A stretch of DNA of 64,000 nucleotides from Gammaproteobacteria bacterium (GTDB lineage: Bacteria; Pseudomonadota; Gammaproteobacteria; Pseudomonadales; Pseudohongiellaceae): the NCBI GenBank assembly GCA_030682575.1, contig JAUXNX010000005.1, forward strand, positions 1 through 64,000, given 5' to 3'. The notes under the pieces are model-generated. The model worked only from the letters and a program-made list of their open reading frames with translations. It did no database searches and was not told the DNA's origin. Position 1 is the first letter of the stretch; every line of letters starts with the position of its first letter. The position numbers and the translations under genes were made by a program. Shown here piece by piece: positions 27,610-35,943 of the stretch.

Positions 27610-28815
27610 ATGCCTGTGTTACAACTGACCCCTAAATTCATCCAGAACCTGCAATGCGAACCCGGAAAATCACGTCAAGAATTCTGTGATAGTGATGTTA
27701 AAGGTTTGTATTGTGAAGCCCGCGCGACTTCACCCGGCATCGGCACTTACTATCTGCGATACAAGGATAGTAATGGTAAAACTCGACATCTCCGGCTCGG
27801 CCAAACTGACACGCTGTCATTAGCAGAGGCGCGTAAACTGGCTTCTGATAAGAAGACTGAGATTCGGCATGGAGCCAATCCCTCGATGGAGCGCAAGGCT
27901 GCGAAGCAGATCCCGTCCCTGCGTCAGTTCGTCCATGAGCAATACGCACCCTACTGCAAAGTACGAAAGCGTTCGTGGCACACTGATGAACTTCGATTCA
28001 ACCAGCGTCTGTTTCCGGCCTTTGGGGATATGCGGCTAGATCGAATCACGACGAAGCAACTGATTGACTTTCACTCGGAGCTTCGTGAGGTCCACAAACT
28101 GGCTCCTGCTACTTGTGACCACTTCATCAAACTGATGCGCCATGTGTTCAATATGGCTATCAAGTGGGAAGTGATCGACAAGAATCCGGTGAGCAAAAAG
28201 GTAGCGCTATTCAATGCCTACAACTGCATCGAGCACACCTTGGACCAAACACATCTGCAACGGCTGTTGGCGGTGCTTTCAACTCACCCCAATCGGGCGG
28301 CGTGTCGGATCTCGATGTTCTTGCTCTCGACTGGATGTCGTCTCAACGAAGCTTTGTGCGCTGAGTGGAGCCAGATCGACTGGACGCAAAAGGTCTGGAG
28401 GATCCCCGCACTGAACAGTAAATCGAAGCGAATGCGACCTGTGCCCTTGAATCAGACCGCAATCGAAGTTCTCGAGCAGGTCCGCAACGATAGCCCGCAA
28501 TGGGTGTTCTTCAATGCTGAATCAGGCACGCACTACAAGACGCTCCACAATGCCTGGTTCGACATACGCAAGAAGGCCGGGCTGCCGTGGCTCAGGGTGC
28601 ACGATCTGCGGCATTCCTACGCGTCGGCTTTAATAAATAACGGGGTCGGAATCAGCTCCGTTCAAGCCTTGCTCGGACATTCCAGCCCTCTGGTGACGCA
28701 GAGATATTTGCACATGAACACCCAGACCCTGCTCGATGCTTCCGAGATCGCCTCACAGCGCATCGTCGCTGCCTCGCCCCGCCCGGTGCCCGCCGCCCTA
28801 CCCCAGGACGCCTGA
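27610..28815 (+). CDS. int: Tyrosine-type integrase of the tRNA-integrated element
   Basis: This 401-residue P4-type integrase has an N-terminal DUF4102 arm-binding domain (GTYYLRYKDSNGKTRHLRLGQ), a core-binding domain (about 105-200) and a catalytic domain with R244 (STGCRLNEA), a lysine near 271-273, H331-x2-R334 (HDLRHS), H357 (LLGHSS) and the nucleophile Y366 (TQRYLHM). It starts after AAGGAG. It would recombine the tRNA 3'-half core. Unusually, it sits in the middle of the element, 8.2 kb from the left att copy and 10.6 kb from the next. Confidence 0.95.
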   Translation: MPVLQLTPKFIQNLQCEPGKSRQEFCDSDVKGLYCEARATSPGIGTYYLRYKDSNGKTRHLRLGQTDTLSLAEARKLASDKKTEIRHGANPSMERKAAKQIPSLRQFVHEQYAPYCKVRKRSWHTDELRFNQRLFPAFGDMRLDRITTKQLIDFHSELREVHKLAPATCDHFIKLMRHVFNMAIKWEVIDKNPVSKKVALFNAYNCIEHTLDQTHLQRLLAVLSTHPNRAACRISMFLLSTGCRLNEALCAEWSQIDWTQKVWRIPALNSKSKRMRPVPLNQTAIEVLEQVRNDSPQWVFFNAESGTHYKTLHNAWFDIRKKAGLPWLRVHDLRHSYASALINNGVGISSVQALLGHSSPLVTQRYLHMNTQTLLDASEIASQRIVAASPRPVPAALPQDA

Positions 28816-28912
28816 GGCCCCGCTCTCGGCACAACCCACGGCCACGGATGGCCCTTGTCATGCCCCCACCCCCGCTGCGCACCTGCGGCCCCATAACTTT
28901 TCGGAGACCTTC

Positions 28913-29335
28913 ATGGTTCGATGGACTAAGCGCCTTGTGATAGCTGCTCTTGTGATGACCCTGTCAATCAGTAATGCATTGACGTTAACCAGTAGCGCAT
29001 TTAATGCATTGCTCTCCGGTACTGCTGCTGGAGTATTCGGATTGAAAACCTTGTACCAGCAGAACAAGGAAGTTCTGGATAGGCATCGTGCTGCAGTGAA
29101 GCGCATGGGATCAAGAATGGTGTCACGCACTGCACGGATGGCTACAAGAAGCACTCTAGGCAACAGCCTTGAATGGATTCCCCTGTTCGGAACCTCCCTT
29201 GCCGTCGCACTGACTGCTTGGGAGTTATCTGACCTGTGCGAAGGACTGGAGGATCTGGATCGGCTGTATCACGATTTAGAGATTGATGAAGAGGCTGTTC
29301 CGCTGGATGTATGTCAGTCAACCGAAGAACCGTAG
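28913..29335 (+). CDS. Small membrane-associated protein, unknown
   Basis: These 140 residues start at the ATG following CGGAGA. An N-terminal hydrophobic helix (LVIAALVMTLSISNALTL) and a second one (NSLEWIPLFGTSLAVALTAWEL) flank a basic linker (HRAAVKRMGSRMVSRTARMATR). The acidic tail ends DLYHDLEIDEE-like. It may be inner-membrane with a positively charged cytoplasmic loop. Similar small proteins accompany mobile-element integrases, but I do not know a function. It is the first cargo gene after the integrase. Confidence 0.65.
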   Translation: MVRWTKRLVIAALVMTLSISNALTLTSSAFNALLSGTAAGVFGLKTLYQQNKEVLDRHRAAVKRMGSRMVSRTARMATRSTLGNSLEWIPLFGTSLAVALTAWELSDLCEGLEDLDRLYHDLEIDEEAVPLDVCQSTEEP

Positions 29336-29440
29336 ATATTTTCCTGCCACTACCTTCCCTCTATGGGTTGGAGTGGCGGGGTCGGTTTTTGTATTTTTTT
29401 TTTGGGCAATACAGAGGGCGGAGATTGAGCTTCCCGCCTA

Positions 29441-29701
29441 TTACCTTCTCCATCCCAGGCGACGCTCTTCGTCATAATTCTGGTTTTCACTGCAGTAGTA
29501 TTGGATCGCGGTGTATCTGCTCCGCCGGGCTCCCTGATGGCATTCATCGATAGAATTGTAGCCTCCCTTCCACCCTCGCGTGCCATCTACGTTATAGAAT
29601 AATTTTATAGTGGCAGCGTTTGCTACAGGCTGGAGCATCAAAAACAAAGCAAGAAATGAAGTCTTTCTCGCAACTCGGAAAAATGGCTTAGTTATATTCA
29701 T
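29441..29701 (-). CDS. Small exported protein, unknown
   Basis: This 86-residue protein has a good signal peptide (FLALFLMLQPVANAA) and a mature part of about 55 residues with two cysteines, probably disulfide-bonded in the periplasm, and a basic end (EERRLGWRR). Its family is not recognised. Possibly a periplasmic partner of the neighbouring membrane proteins, though this is only positional. Confidence 0.55.
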   Translation of the reverse strand: MNITKPFFRVARKTSFLALFLMLQPVANAATIKLFYNVDGTRGWKGGYNSIDECHQGARRSRYTAIQYYCSENQNYDEERRLGWRR

Positions 29702-29855
29702 GATTTATCCTTAGCCCCTAGGTTTATTCACGGCCACGAGGTTAATCCGTAATTGAGCCACAGACCAATCTAAACCCCCGCAACTTTCCGTGAAACAGAT
29801 GATAACCACCTCTTTCAAGAAAGTAGAGATACTGGTCTGAAGGGTTGAATAACTT

Positions 29856-30893
29856 TCAACGCTCCATTAATTCACGCATTGTGAACTGCTGAATCTGGTT
29901 ACCCTTCTTTTGGACAAGAGATTTTAACTCCCTTCTTGTGTCCTCTTTACTTTCATCAATCATGGCCACCAACTGGTTTTTGAAACTCTCACGATTCAGG
30001 TATTCATCTACCTCGATAAATACTTTATCCACAGCGAACCATGTCGCAATCCCACCACCGATACCTCCAACTACGGTTCCGATAGGGCCAAAAAATGTGC
30101 CTCCAGCGGCCCCTACCCCTACCCCTGCCAAGAATGAGACAACAGGCTTCGAAGCTACTTTTGTAACCGTTTTTACAGTTAACGCTCCAAAAAGCTGGGC
30201 CCCAATTTTCTGAGAGATTGCTTTCGCCGCAAGAGCACCAGTCACTGCTGCCACACTAGACATCGGAGCCGAGGTGATCGCACGCACCATGGTATCCTGA
30301 ATAATCACAAGGGTAATATTAGATAAGTCGTTCTTCGACACACCTGGCGGCAAATCTTGATTTATACTCTGATCAAGATTTCTCTGAAACTCAGCGTTAT
30401 ATGCAAGGTCAATCTGCTCTACCAATGAATTTAGTCTTTGTTCATGGCCTGGGAATAGCTTACCTTGAATTTCATCGCCCAATTTATCTTTGCCAGCGGC
30501 ATACAATTCCGCGTAACTACCATATATGCTGTAATGGTGATTGAGGTAGGGATCTATTGCTGCGTAGGCTGGTGCGTACAGAGCCTCAACACCCACATCA
30601 ATCAAACTACCACCATTGATGCTTGCGGTTGTCTCCGTGGCGGCGCGACCGAAATGCGTTTGTAATGCCGATGTCTGTATTTCATAACCGGATTCAGGAA
30701 CTTGCGGAAATGGCAGATCTGCGCCATCTGGGGAGCTTGTTGTTGAACGCTCAGACAGGTCGTCCTGATCTATGGAGTAATAGAGCCCAGCCGTTATAGA
30801 GAACATGAAAAAAATAGTGATCCAAAAAGCCCACGAAAAAATGCTCGAAACCGCACTTTTGTTAATCCCTCTGCCTTCTTCCTCAGTGCTCAT
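29856..30893 (-). CDS. Membrane protein with glycine-zipper segment, unknown
   Basis: These 345 residues have one N-terminal helix (AFWITIFFMFSITAGLYYSI), a long periplasmic-like middle part, then hydrophobic Ala/Gly-rich helices: SSVAAVTGALAAKAISQ and VSFLAGVGVGAAGGTFFGPIGTVVGGIGGGIATWFAVD, a classic glycine zipper that can pack into membrane oligomers. The C-terminal 50 residues are charged and helical. It is followed (20 bp apart, same strand) by the 260-residue membrane protein upstream. A pore-forming or immunity role is possible but unproven. Confidence 0.7.
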   Translation of the reverse strand: MSTEEEGRGINKSAVSSIFSWAFWITIFFMFSITAGLYYSIDQDDLSERSTTSSPDGADLPFPQVPESGYEIQTSALQTHFGRAATETTASINGGSLIDVGVEALYAPAYAAIDPYLNHHYSIYGSYAELYAAGKDKLGDEIQGKLFPGHEQRLNSLVEQIDLAYNAEFQRNLDQSINQDLPPGVSKNDLSNITLVIIQDTMVRAITSAPMSSVAAVTGALAAKAISQKIGAQLFGALTVKTVTKVASKPVVSFLAGVGVGAAGGTFFGPIGTVVGGIGGGIATWFAVDKVFIEVDEYLNRESFKNQLVAMIDESKEDTRRELKSLVQKKGNQIQQFTMRELMER

Positions 30894-30912
30894 CGACGTA
30901 ATCCTCTCTGAT

Positions 30913-31695
30913 TTATTTCTTCAACATGATTAAAATTGCGCAAATCACTGACGAGATTACGCGGGTTTGAAAATAGCCAAAAACTGCCCCATAAGTCGCA
31001 TACACTATTGGTGAAAATGTAAAAATGGACTGCGTATTGACCACAGCCCAGTCTTTTGCAACTTCCACAACGGTGGCAATCTCGACAAGCACTGCTCCGA
31101 ATCCGTAACCTTGCGGCAGTTCATTTAGCGCCAAGCTAATTGACACTGGCAATGACTCGCTTAAAAGGTACGCTCTGTGGGACTGGATATTCCAGAGTGC
31201 ATAAAGATAGACAAAGAAGAAAACTGTTCCTGCTATCCACACAGTCACATTTGTCGCTGCTGAGAGCAGGTATTTTTGATTTACATGAGAGGAGAGCGAT
31301 CGAGTGGCGGCTAGGAATATGATACTGGTTGAAACAACACAAGATACACCAACTATCTGCTCCCAAGGCTGAGATACGAGGCCCTTATATGCCACAAGGA
31401 AGATACCGCCAGCAGTAATGATCAAAGACAGTATCGCCGATATAATGCGGCCTTTAAGCAGCGTCCTTAATCCAGTGGTCTCAGTGAGGATGGAGTCGAG
31501 ACTCGCTCTGCGAGCTCCTAGTATCGTGATATAGCTGCCGACTAGCATCAGCAACGCCAAGGGAATCAGACTGACGACGCTAATGTCTCCGAAACTATAA
31601 AGAGTGCGCCATAGTGCGATCGTCAGCGATATAACCGTTGTTGCGGCAACGGTGACCTGAAAGCCAAGTGCTATGCCAGTGCTATTGTTTTGCAC
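30913..31695 (-). CDS. Polytopic membrane protein, unknown
   Basis: This 260-residue protein has about seven hydrophobic helices and few conserved polar residues. It lies 19 bp upstream of the glycine-zipper gene on the same strand, so the two probably form an operon. The hydrophobic segments start at TTVISLTIALW and end with TRVISSVICAILIML. No transporter signature is visible. Confidence 0.65.
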   Translation of the reverse strand: MQNNSTGIALGFQVTVAATTVISLTIALWRTLYSFGDISVVSLIPLALLMLVGSYITILGARRASLDSILTETTGLRTLLKGRIISAILSLIITAGGIFLVAYKGLVSQPWEQIVGVSCVVSTSIIFLAATRSLSSHVNQKYLLSAATNVTVWIAGTVFFFVYLYALWNIQSHRAYLLSESLPVSISLALNELPQGYGFGAVLVEIATVVEVAKDWAVVNTQSIFTFSPIVYATYGAVFGYFQTRVISSVICAILIMLKK

Positions 31696-31913
31696 CTATT
31701 CTCCTTGCGTGAGGAAAAAGTTTTCCGGAACTTTTTAGCTATCAGTCGTCACCTGGGACTTTTGTAGATTAGTCTGAAATCTCAAATCAAGGTAGCCTCG
31801 GAGTCAGTACTTCGAGCGGCTCAATCAACTTCATGCCCTCAGCGCCCAATGCTGCTTCGAATCTTATCCATCCCGCCACACAACACCTCAATTATGAAGT
31901 GCGACCCGAAATA

Positions 31914-31961
31914 CTAAGGATTCCTTAGCACAAACTTGAGTTTATCCTAAGAACATCTTAG
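31914..31961. promoter_or_regulatory. Paired CTAAG-N5-CTTAG operators
   Basis: CTAAGGATTCCTTAG (31914-31928, perfect palindrome) and CTAAGAACATCTTAG (31947-31961) share the pattern CTAAG-N5-CTTAG. Their centres are 33 bp apart, three helical turns, so repressor dimers would bind the same DNA face. They lie just upstream of an XRE regulator gene (31990) and 220 bp from the divergent membrane operon. Confidence 0.65.
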
Positions 31962-31989
31962 CCACCAACAGGAGTTTGCGGGGCTGGGA

Positions 31990-32289
31990 ATGTCAGTATT
32001 TTCAACGCGTTTGAGAGAAGCACGGATTGCTGCAGGGCTATCCCAAGAGCGGCTGGGCATCTTAGCCGGAATCGAGGAAGCATCGGCCAGTGCCAGGATG
32101 AACCAATACGAGCGGGGCAAACATCATCCAGATCCGTCTATGGTGGAACGTTTGGCTAAAGTTCTTAATGTTCCGGAGGCATACTTCTACTGCAGGGATA
32201 ACGATCTGGCGGAACTCGTGCAGGCTTACCATAGGATGAGTACCTCCAAACGGTTGGAGATCGTCGCTTTCACCCGAGAACATCAATAA
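31990..32289 (+). CDS. XRE-family helix-turn-helix regulator
   Basis: In this 99-residue protein the HTH spans about 6-60 (LREARIAAGLSQERLGILAGI, then ASARMNQYERGKHHPDPSMVERLAKVLNV). The rest is a short helical tail. It likely represses itself and perhaps the divergent membrane-protein operon through the two CTAAG dyads directly upstream. It resembles phage-type repressors in size. Confidence 0.88.
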   Translation: MSVFSTRLREARIAAGLSQERLGILAGIEEASASARMNQYERGKHHPDPSMVERLAKVLNVPEAYFYCRDNDLAELVQAYHRMSTSKRLEIVAFTREHQ

Positions 32290-32486
32290 CCTGCCTTGTC
32301 CCCTCCTCCTGTTTAGTCATCATCCTTTCCGGCCCGAACTGAGCCCACCCGTCGCCTCGTCGCACCCGACGCCACCCCAGAATCCATATGGCTCATGGGC
32401 TGCCGGACAGGCGCCGAGTGCGTCGGGTTGCTTCAAAAACCGAGCAGCTACCTCCGCTGTAGGTTGATGACATGGCTTGCTGGAGT

Positions 32487-33083
32487 CTATGAACTATTCG
32501 TCTCCCCTTTAATGGCACTTGCCGCACCTGATACTGAGCTAGCGGTTGCAACGCTGTTGACGACAGCCTGTCCAGCGGCCATTCCTCCCCCCCCTACAGC
32601 CACTGAACCGCCGCCTAACCCAGCCAGCCCACTTGTTGTCGCTGCCGCTCCTGCCGTTCCAGGCGCAGCCGCCAGCCCGACCATTAGGTCTGCCAATCCA
32701 ACACCGATTGAAAAGCCTATAACCAAGGCGCCGAAAACCGTCCCCAGCTTCTTTACCAAATCAGTACTCTCCGTAGTGCACCCACACTGCTTTGCGATCG
32801 CAGATAAGATAAACCCTATGGCGCTGCTGATTTTGTATATGACCGTATTCAGTAAGGTTCCAGAAACCTCGCCCACTGCGCACACGAGCTTTATAGCGCC
32901 AATGCGTAGCCTCCGTAAGCCGGGCAAATACGTTTCTCGGATGAAGTCTCGATTAATCAGCCCCACCGGCAGTAAAGCTAAATATAAGGCCCAAAAAGCG
33001 ACGTAACCTGCCGCAATCATTAGATTTCTAAGCAATCCACCGAAGCTGAGATGTCGGCCAATCCAAACGATAACTGTGCTCAT
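32487..33083 (-). CDS. Membrane protein with long Ala/Gly-rich segment, unknown
   Basis: About 198 residues start at the ATG at 33083 behind GAGGGGAG; a longer upstream frame lacks a ribosome-binding site. It has several hydrophobic helices (LRNLMIAAGYVAFWALYLALLP, FGALVIGFSIGVGLADLMVGLAA) and a final very small-residue-rich stretch (SGLAGLGGGSVAVGGGGMAAG). This repeats the glycine-zipper theme of the protein at 29856. Unknown function, perhaps an oligomerising membrane effector. Confidence 0.6.
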   Translation of the reverse strand: MSTVIVWIGRHLSFGGLLRNLMIAAGYVAFWALYLALLPVGLINRDFIRETYLPGLRRLRIGAIKLVCAVGEVSGTLLNTVIYKISSAIGFILSAIAKQCGCTTESTDLVKKLGTVFGALVIGFSIGVGLADLMVGLAAAPGTAGAAATTSGLAGLGGGSVAVGGGGMAAGQAVVNSVATASSVSGAASAIKGETNSS

Positions 33084-33246
33084 CACTCCCCTCAAGGCTT
33101 GGTAATGCCATATGAATAATGATGTTTTCGTGTTTATAGCAGAAATATTATCCTCAGTCCCTTCTACCAATCGGACAATAGGTTATCCGGCAATAGCCAA
33201 AAACCTGTGCTATACATAAGGGAGAGACAACCACGGAGGGCATGTG

Positions 33247-33411
33247 ATGATGGAGGTTGTGATAGCAAAGCCAGGGTTCTACTGGGTTAAATACCGAGCG
33301 GGCGGCCGCTGGGAACCCGCAGAGTACGATGGCTGGTTCTGGATGATTGGCGATGGCACCGGAAGTGATCTATATTTGATCGGCCCTAGGATTATGGAGC
33401 CTGTGCACTAA
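33247..33411 (+). CDS. 54-residue aromatic small protein, unknown
   Basis: This short gene has GGAGG at 33235-33239 before tandem ATGs (33247, 33250) and a coding sequence rich in Trp/Tyr/Gly (PGFYWVKYRAGGRWEPAEYD, then GWFWMIGDGTGSDLYLIGPRI). The pattern looks like a folded beta-rich domain rather than noise. It resembles short proteins common in phages and islands. Function unknown. Confidence 0.6.
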   Translation: MMEVVIAKPGFYWVKYRAGGRWEPAEYDGWFWMIGDGTGSDLYLIGPRIMEPVH

Positions 33412-33487
33412 TCACGCATTGGGCAGTTAAGGCATTCGTTCACTTCGGAACCCGCTCAGAATGGGATACTCATAAAGGCTTAGCCCG

Positions 33488-34651
33488 ATGCGATCAACCA
33501 TATTCCTAATACTCTCTATAGCGGCTACCGCCACAGTGATAGCTCAAGATGTATCGCTAGAACCGTACTATGGGGAGGTATCCCTCGCGGGGGGCTTCGA
33601 AGATGATCCGCATGTGGTTTCGATGATCGCAGGAGGATCATTAGATCTCTCCGAATCGCCGCTTTTTAGCTGCAATGGTTTTACCGCCGACGCACCCGAT
33701 TATCAAATCGACTATTCACCCGGCAATCCTGATCTGGAGTTGAGTTTCTTTGCAGTCGCTGAAGTTGACACTGTTATATTAATTAACGCGCCAAACGGAC
33801 TTTGGCATTGTAATGACGATTTTAGTACGCAGCTAGGGTCAACGGCAGGACTTACGTTCGAACAACCATTGGCTGGTGTGTACGATATCTGGGTTGGGGT
33901 CTATGACCAAGATGACATCTACTCAGCGGCCGAATTATACATCACCGAATTAGCCAACTTGCTAGACGAAGATCTTACAGAAACCGACAGTTCATCTGAA
34001 ACTTCCTCACCCGGCGCCCCGCAAGTAATAGGATCAGGAACGGCATTTGCTGTAACAACTGAAGGCCACCTAATAACGAACTATCACGTTATCTCAGGGT
34101 GCAACTCGCTTACATTCCAGATCCCTGGATCGGCAGCAGCTGAAGCCGCTGTCGTGTCAACAAACGAAAGCTCCGACCTGGCACTGCTGAGGACTGACAT
34201 CCCCACTAGAGCTGCACAGTTCCATACACGAAGCAGAATTCGGCTCGGGGATGAAATTGTAGTGTATGGATTTCCACTTTTGGGCGAATTATCTTCACAA
34301 GGAAATTTAACAAGTGGCGTGGTAAGTGCGCTGACCGGATTAGGTGACGATCTATCAACCTTTCAGATCTCAGCACAGATACAACCGGGGAACAGTGGTG
34401 GTCCTGTCTTTGATCGCTATGGAGCTATCGCGGGAGTAGTAGTATCAACCGCAAACCAAGATTACTTTGCACAGCAATCGGGAAACATACCTCAGGATGT
34501 AAACTTTGCTATCACAGCTGACATCACTCAGTCCTTTCTGAGAGCCAACAATGTTAGATATGAAGAGAGTGATAGTGTAGAAGAGCTCCGAACCGCTGAC
34601 ATTGCGGAAAGAGCACAATCATTTACCGGCGCACTGCTCTGTTATAGATAG
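33488..34651 (+). CDS. Exported trypsin-like serine protease with N-terminal beta domain
   Basis: This 387-residue protein has a signal peptide (MRSTIFLILSIAATATVIAQ). Residues about 25-155 form a beta-rich domain (PPC-like in look, with NGLWHCNDDF and YDIWVGVYD). A linker rich in Ser/Thr/Glu follows. Residues about 178-350 are a Deg/trypsin-like protease with H200 (TNYHVISGC), D230 (ESSDLALL) and S303 (QPGNSGGPVF). There is no PDZ domain, unlike DegP. It would act in the periplasm or outside. As island cargo it may cleave incoming toxins or host targets, which is speculation. Confidence 0.85.
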   Translation: MRSTIFLILSIAATATVIAQDVSLEPYYGEVSLAGGFEDDPHVVSMIAGGSLDLSESPLFSCNGFTADAPDYQIDYSPGNPDLELSFFAVAEVDTVILINAPNGLWHCNDDFSTQLGSTAGLTFEQPLAGVYDIWVGVYDQDDIYSAAELYITELANLLDEDLTETDSSSETSSPGAPQVIGSGTAFAVTTEGHLITNYHVISGCNSLTFQIPGSAAAEAAVVSTNESSDLALLRTDIPTRAAQFHTRSRIRLGDEIVVYGFPLLGELSSQGNLTSGVVSALTGLGDDLSTFQISAQIQPGNSGGPVFDRYGAIAGVVVSTANQDYFAQQSGNIPQDVNFAITADITQSFLRANNVRYEESDSVEELRTADIAERAQSFTGALLCYR

Positions 34652-34922
34652 CGATCGGCTCGGCATAGATTCATCGGGCGCGCACTGGGCGAAAGTGCTC
34701 ACTTATTTCCGATAAATGACATTACTGGAAATTGATACCGCACTAGTCGGTCACTGTCGCCCCCGTTGTGGGTTGAAAGTGCAAACGAGTGGAAAATAAC
34801 AGAATTGGAAGCAGATTGTCATTTGAAGTGACCAGCAGAGCTGTCTGCGATATCATCCAATGATCATCTAAACATTCTGCAACCAGTTTAAGAGAAAACT
34901 GGCCAGGAGGGGCGGTAGGCGC

Positions 34923-35831
34923 ATGACTTTTGGTTATGAAGACGAGCGTGGAGCGTTCACACAAGATGAACTCGACGCAGGGATTATGGGAATACTGCAT
35001 GGACCCAGCGAATACGAGCTCGAAAGACGAAAGGAGGCTGCATACTTACACGATCAGAAAGAAAAAGAATTAAAAGAAGAAGTCAGAAAGACTCGAGAAA
35101 ATCGCGCTATCAAAGCAATTGCAGGCGTTAGGCTGCCTATGCAAATGAAGCGCAATATTCTGGGCCTCTGCCAAAAGGATGAGATAAATTATGCAATTGG
35201 TCGTTACGCCAAGAGCGAATCATTGCCTCATTACCATGTCGAATTAAGTCGGGACCCACATTGCCTTGAAGTACTGGTAAAGGGAATGCTAGGGAAAGTC
35301 GCCAAGATACCGCTTACAGATAAATTAGTTGAAGAGATTACAGCTCTATGTGAGCAAGTTCGCAGAAATGAGGATATTGAAATCCCATACGTGCGAGTTG
35401 GCAGGATACAACGTTTTGTTCACGAAAAGACGGAAAACATTCTCGGGAATAATGCTCGCCTTGAACTTCCCTTAGTGCACATGAAAAATTTGCTATCTAC
35501 AGCTAGACTTCACCTCAGCATATGCGACATCGACAAGCGAGACTACAACTATCTCCACGAAGTCCGCGAGCTGGCAAAGGTAGCGTCGCAATGCGAGGAA
35601 GTTTCTCCAAATATGAATCAAGCAATCTACCCTACGTATATTTACTGGGGTGGAACAGGCGTAATAAAAAATATCTTTCCGAAATGGAGAGCTCGCCACA
35701 TGAAATCAATAGAGCACTACTTCCAGAAAAAAACTAGAGATCTAATGCTTAAAATTGATAACGTTGATGAGCATTCAACATCCGCTGATATGCAGCTAAA
35801 GCTAATAGAACTATACTCAAGTCTTGACTAA
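34923..35831 (+). CDS. Charged helical protein, unknown
   Basis: This 302-residue protein has a highly charged coiled-coil-like region at about 30-65 (ELERRKEAAYLHDQKEKELKEEVRK), then a mostly helical body without cysteine-rich or enzymatic motifs that I recognise. AGGAGG lies 11 nt before the ATG, a longish spacing. It converges on the PolB-like gene, sharing a strong hairpin between them. Function unknown. It may belong to the same cargo module. Confidence 0.7.
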   Translation: MTFGYEDERGAFTQDELDAGIMGILHGPSEYELERRKEAAYLHDQKEKELKEEVRKTRENRAIKAIAGVRLPMQMKRNILGLCQKDEINYAIGRYAKSESLPHYHVELSRDPHCLEVLVKGMLGKVAKIPLTDKLVEEITALCEQVRRNEDIEIPYVRVGRIQRFVHEKTENILGNNARLELPLVHMKNLLSTARLHLSICDIDKRDYNYLHEVRELAKVASQCEEVSPNMNQAIYPTYIYWGGTGVIKNIFPKWRARHMKSIEHYFQKKTRDLMLKIDNVDEHSTSADMQLKLIELYSSLD

Positions 35832-35844
35832 AGAAGTATTAGAG

Positions 35845-35877
35845 ACTCAGATAGCTAGGTGATTTAGCTATCTGAGT
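35845..35877. terminator. Strong hairpin between convergent genes
   Basis: A perfect 13-bp stem (ACTCAGATAGCTA with TAGCTATCTGAGT) has a 7-nt loop. It lies 14 bp after the helical-protein stop and 67 bp beyond the PolB-like gene's stop. No long T tract follows on either strand, so it may act as a bidirectional terminator or as a 3'-end stabiliser. Confidence 0.65.
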
Positions 35878-35943
35878 TACTCATAACATCCTGAGATACT
35901 GATATCCCAAATATAATCATGCCCGAAGGGCCGAGCGAAGCAC

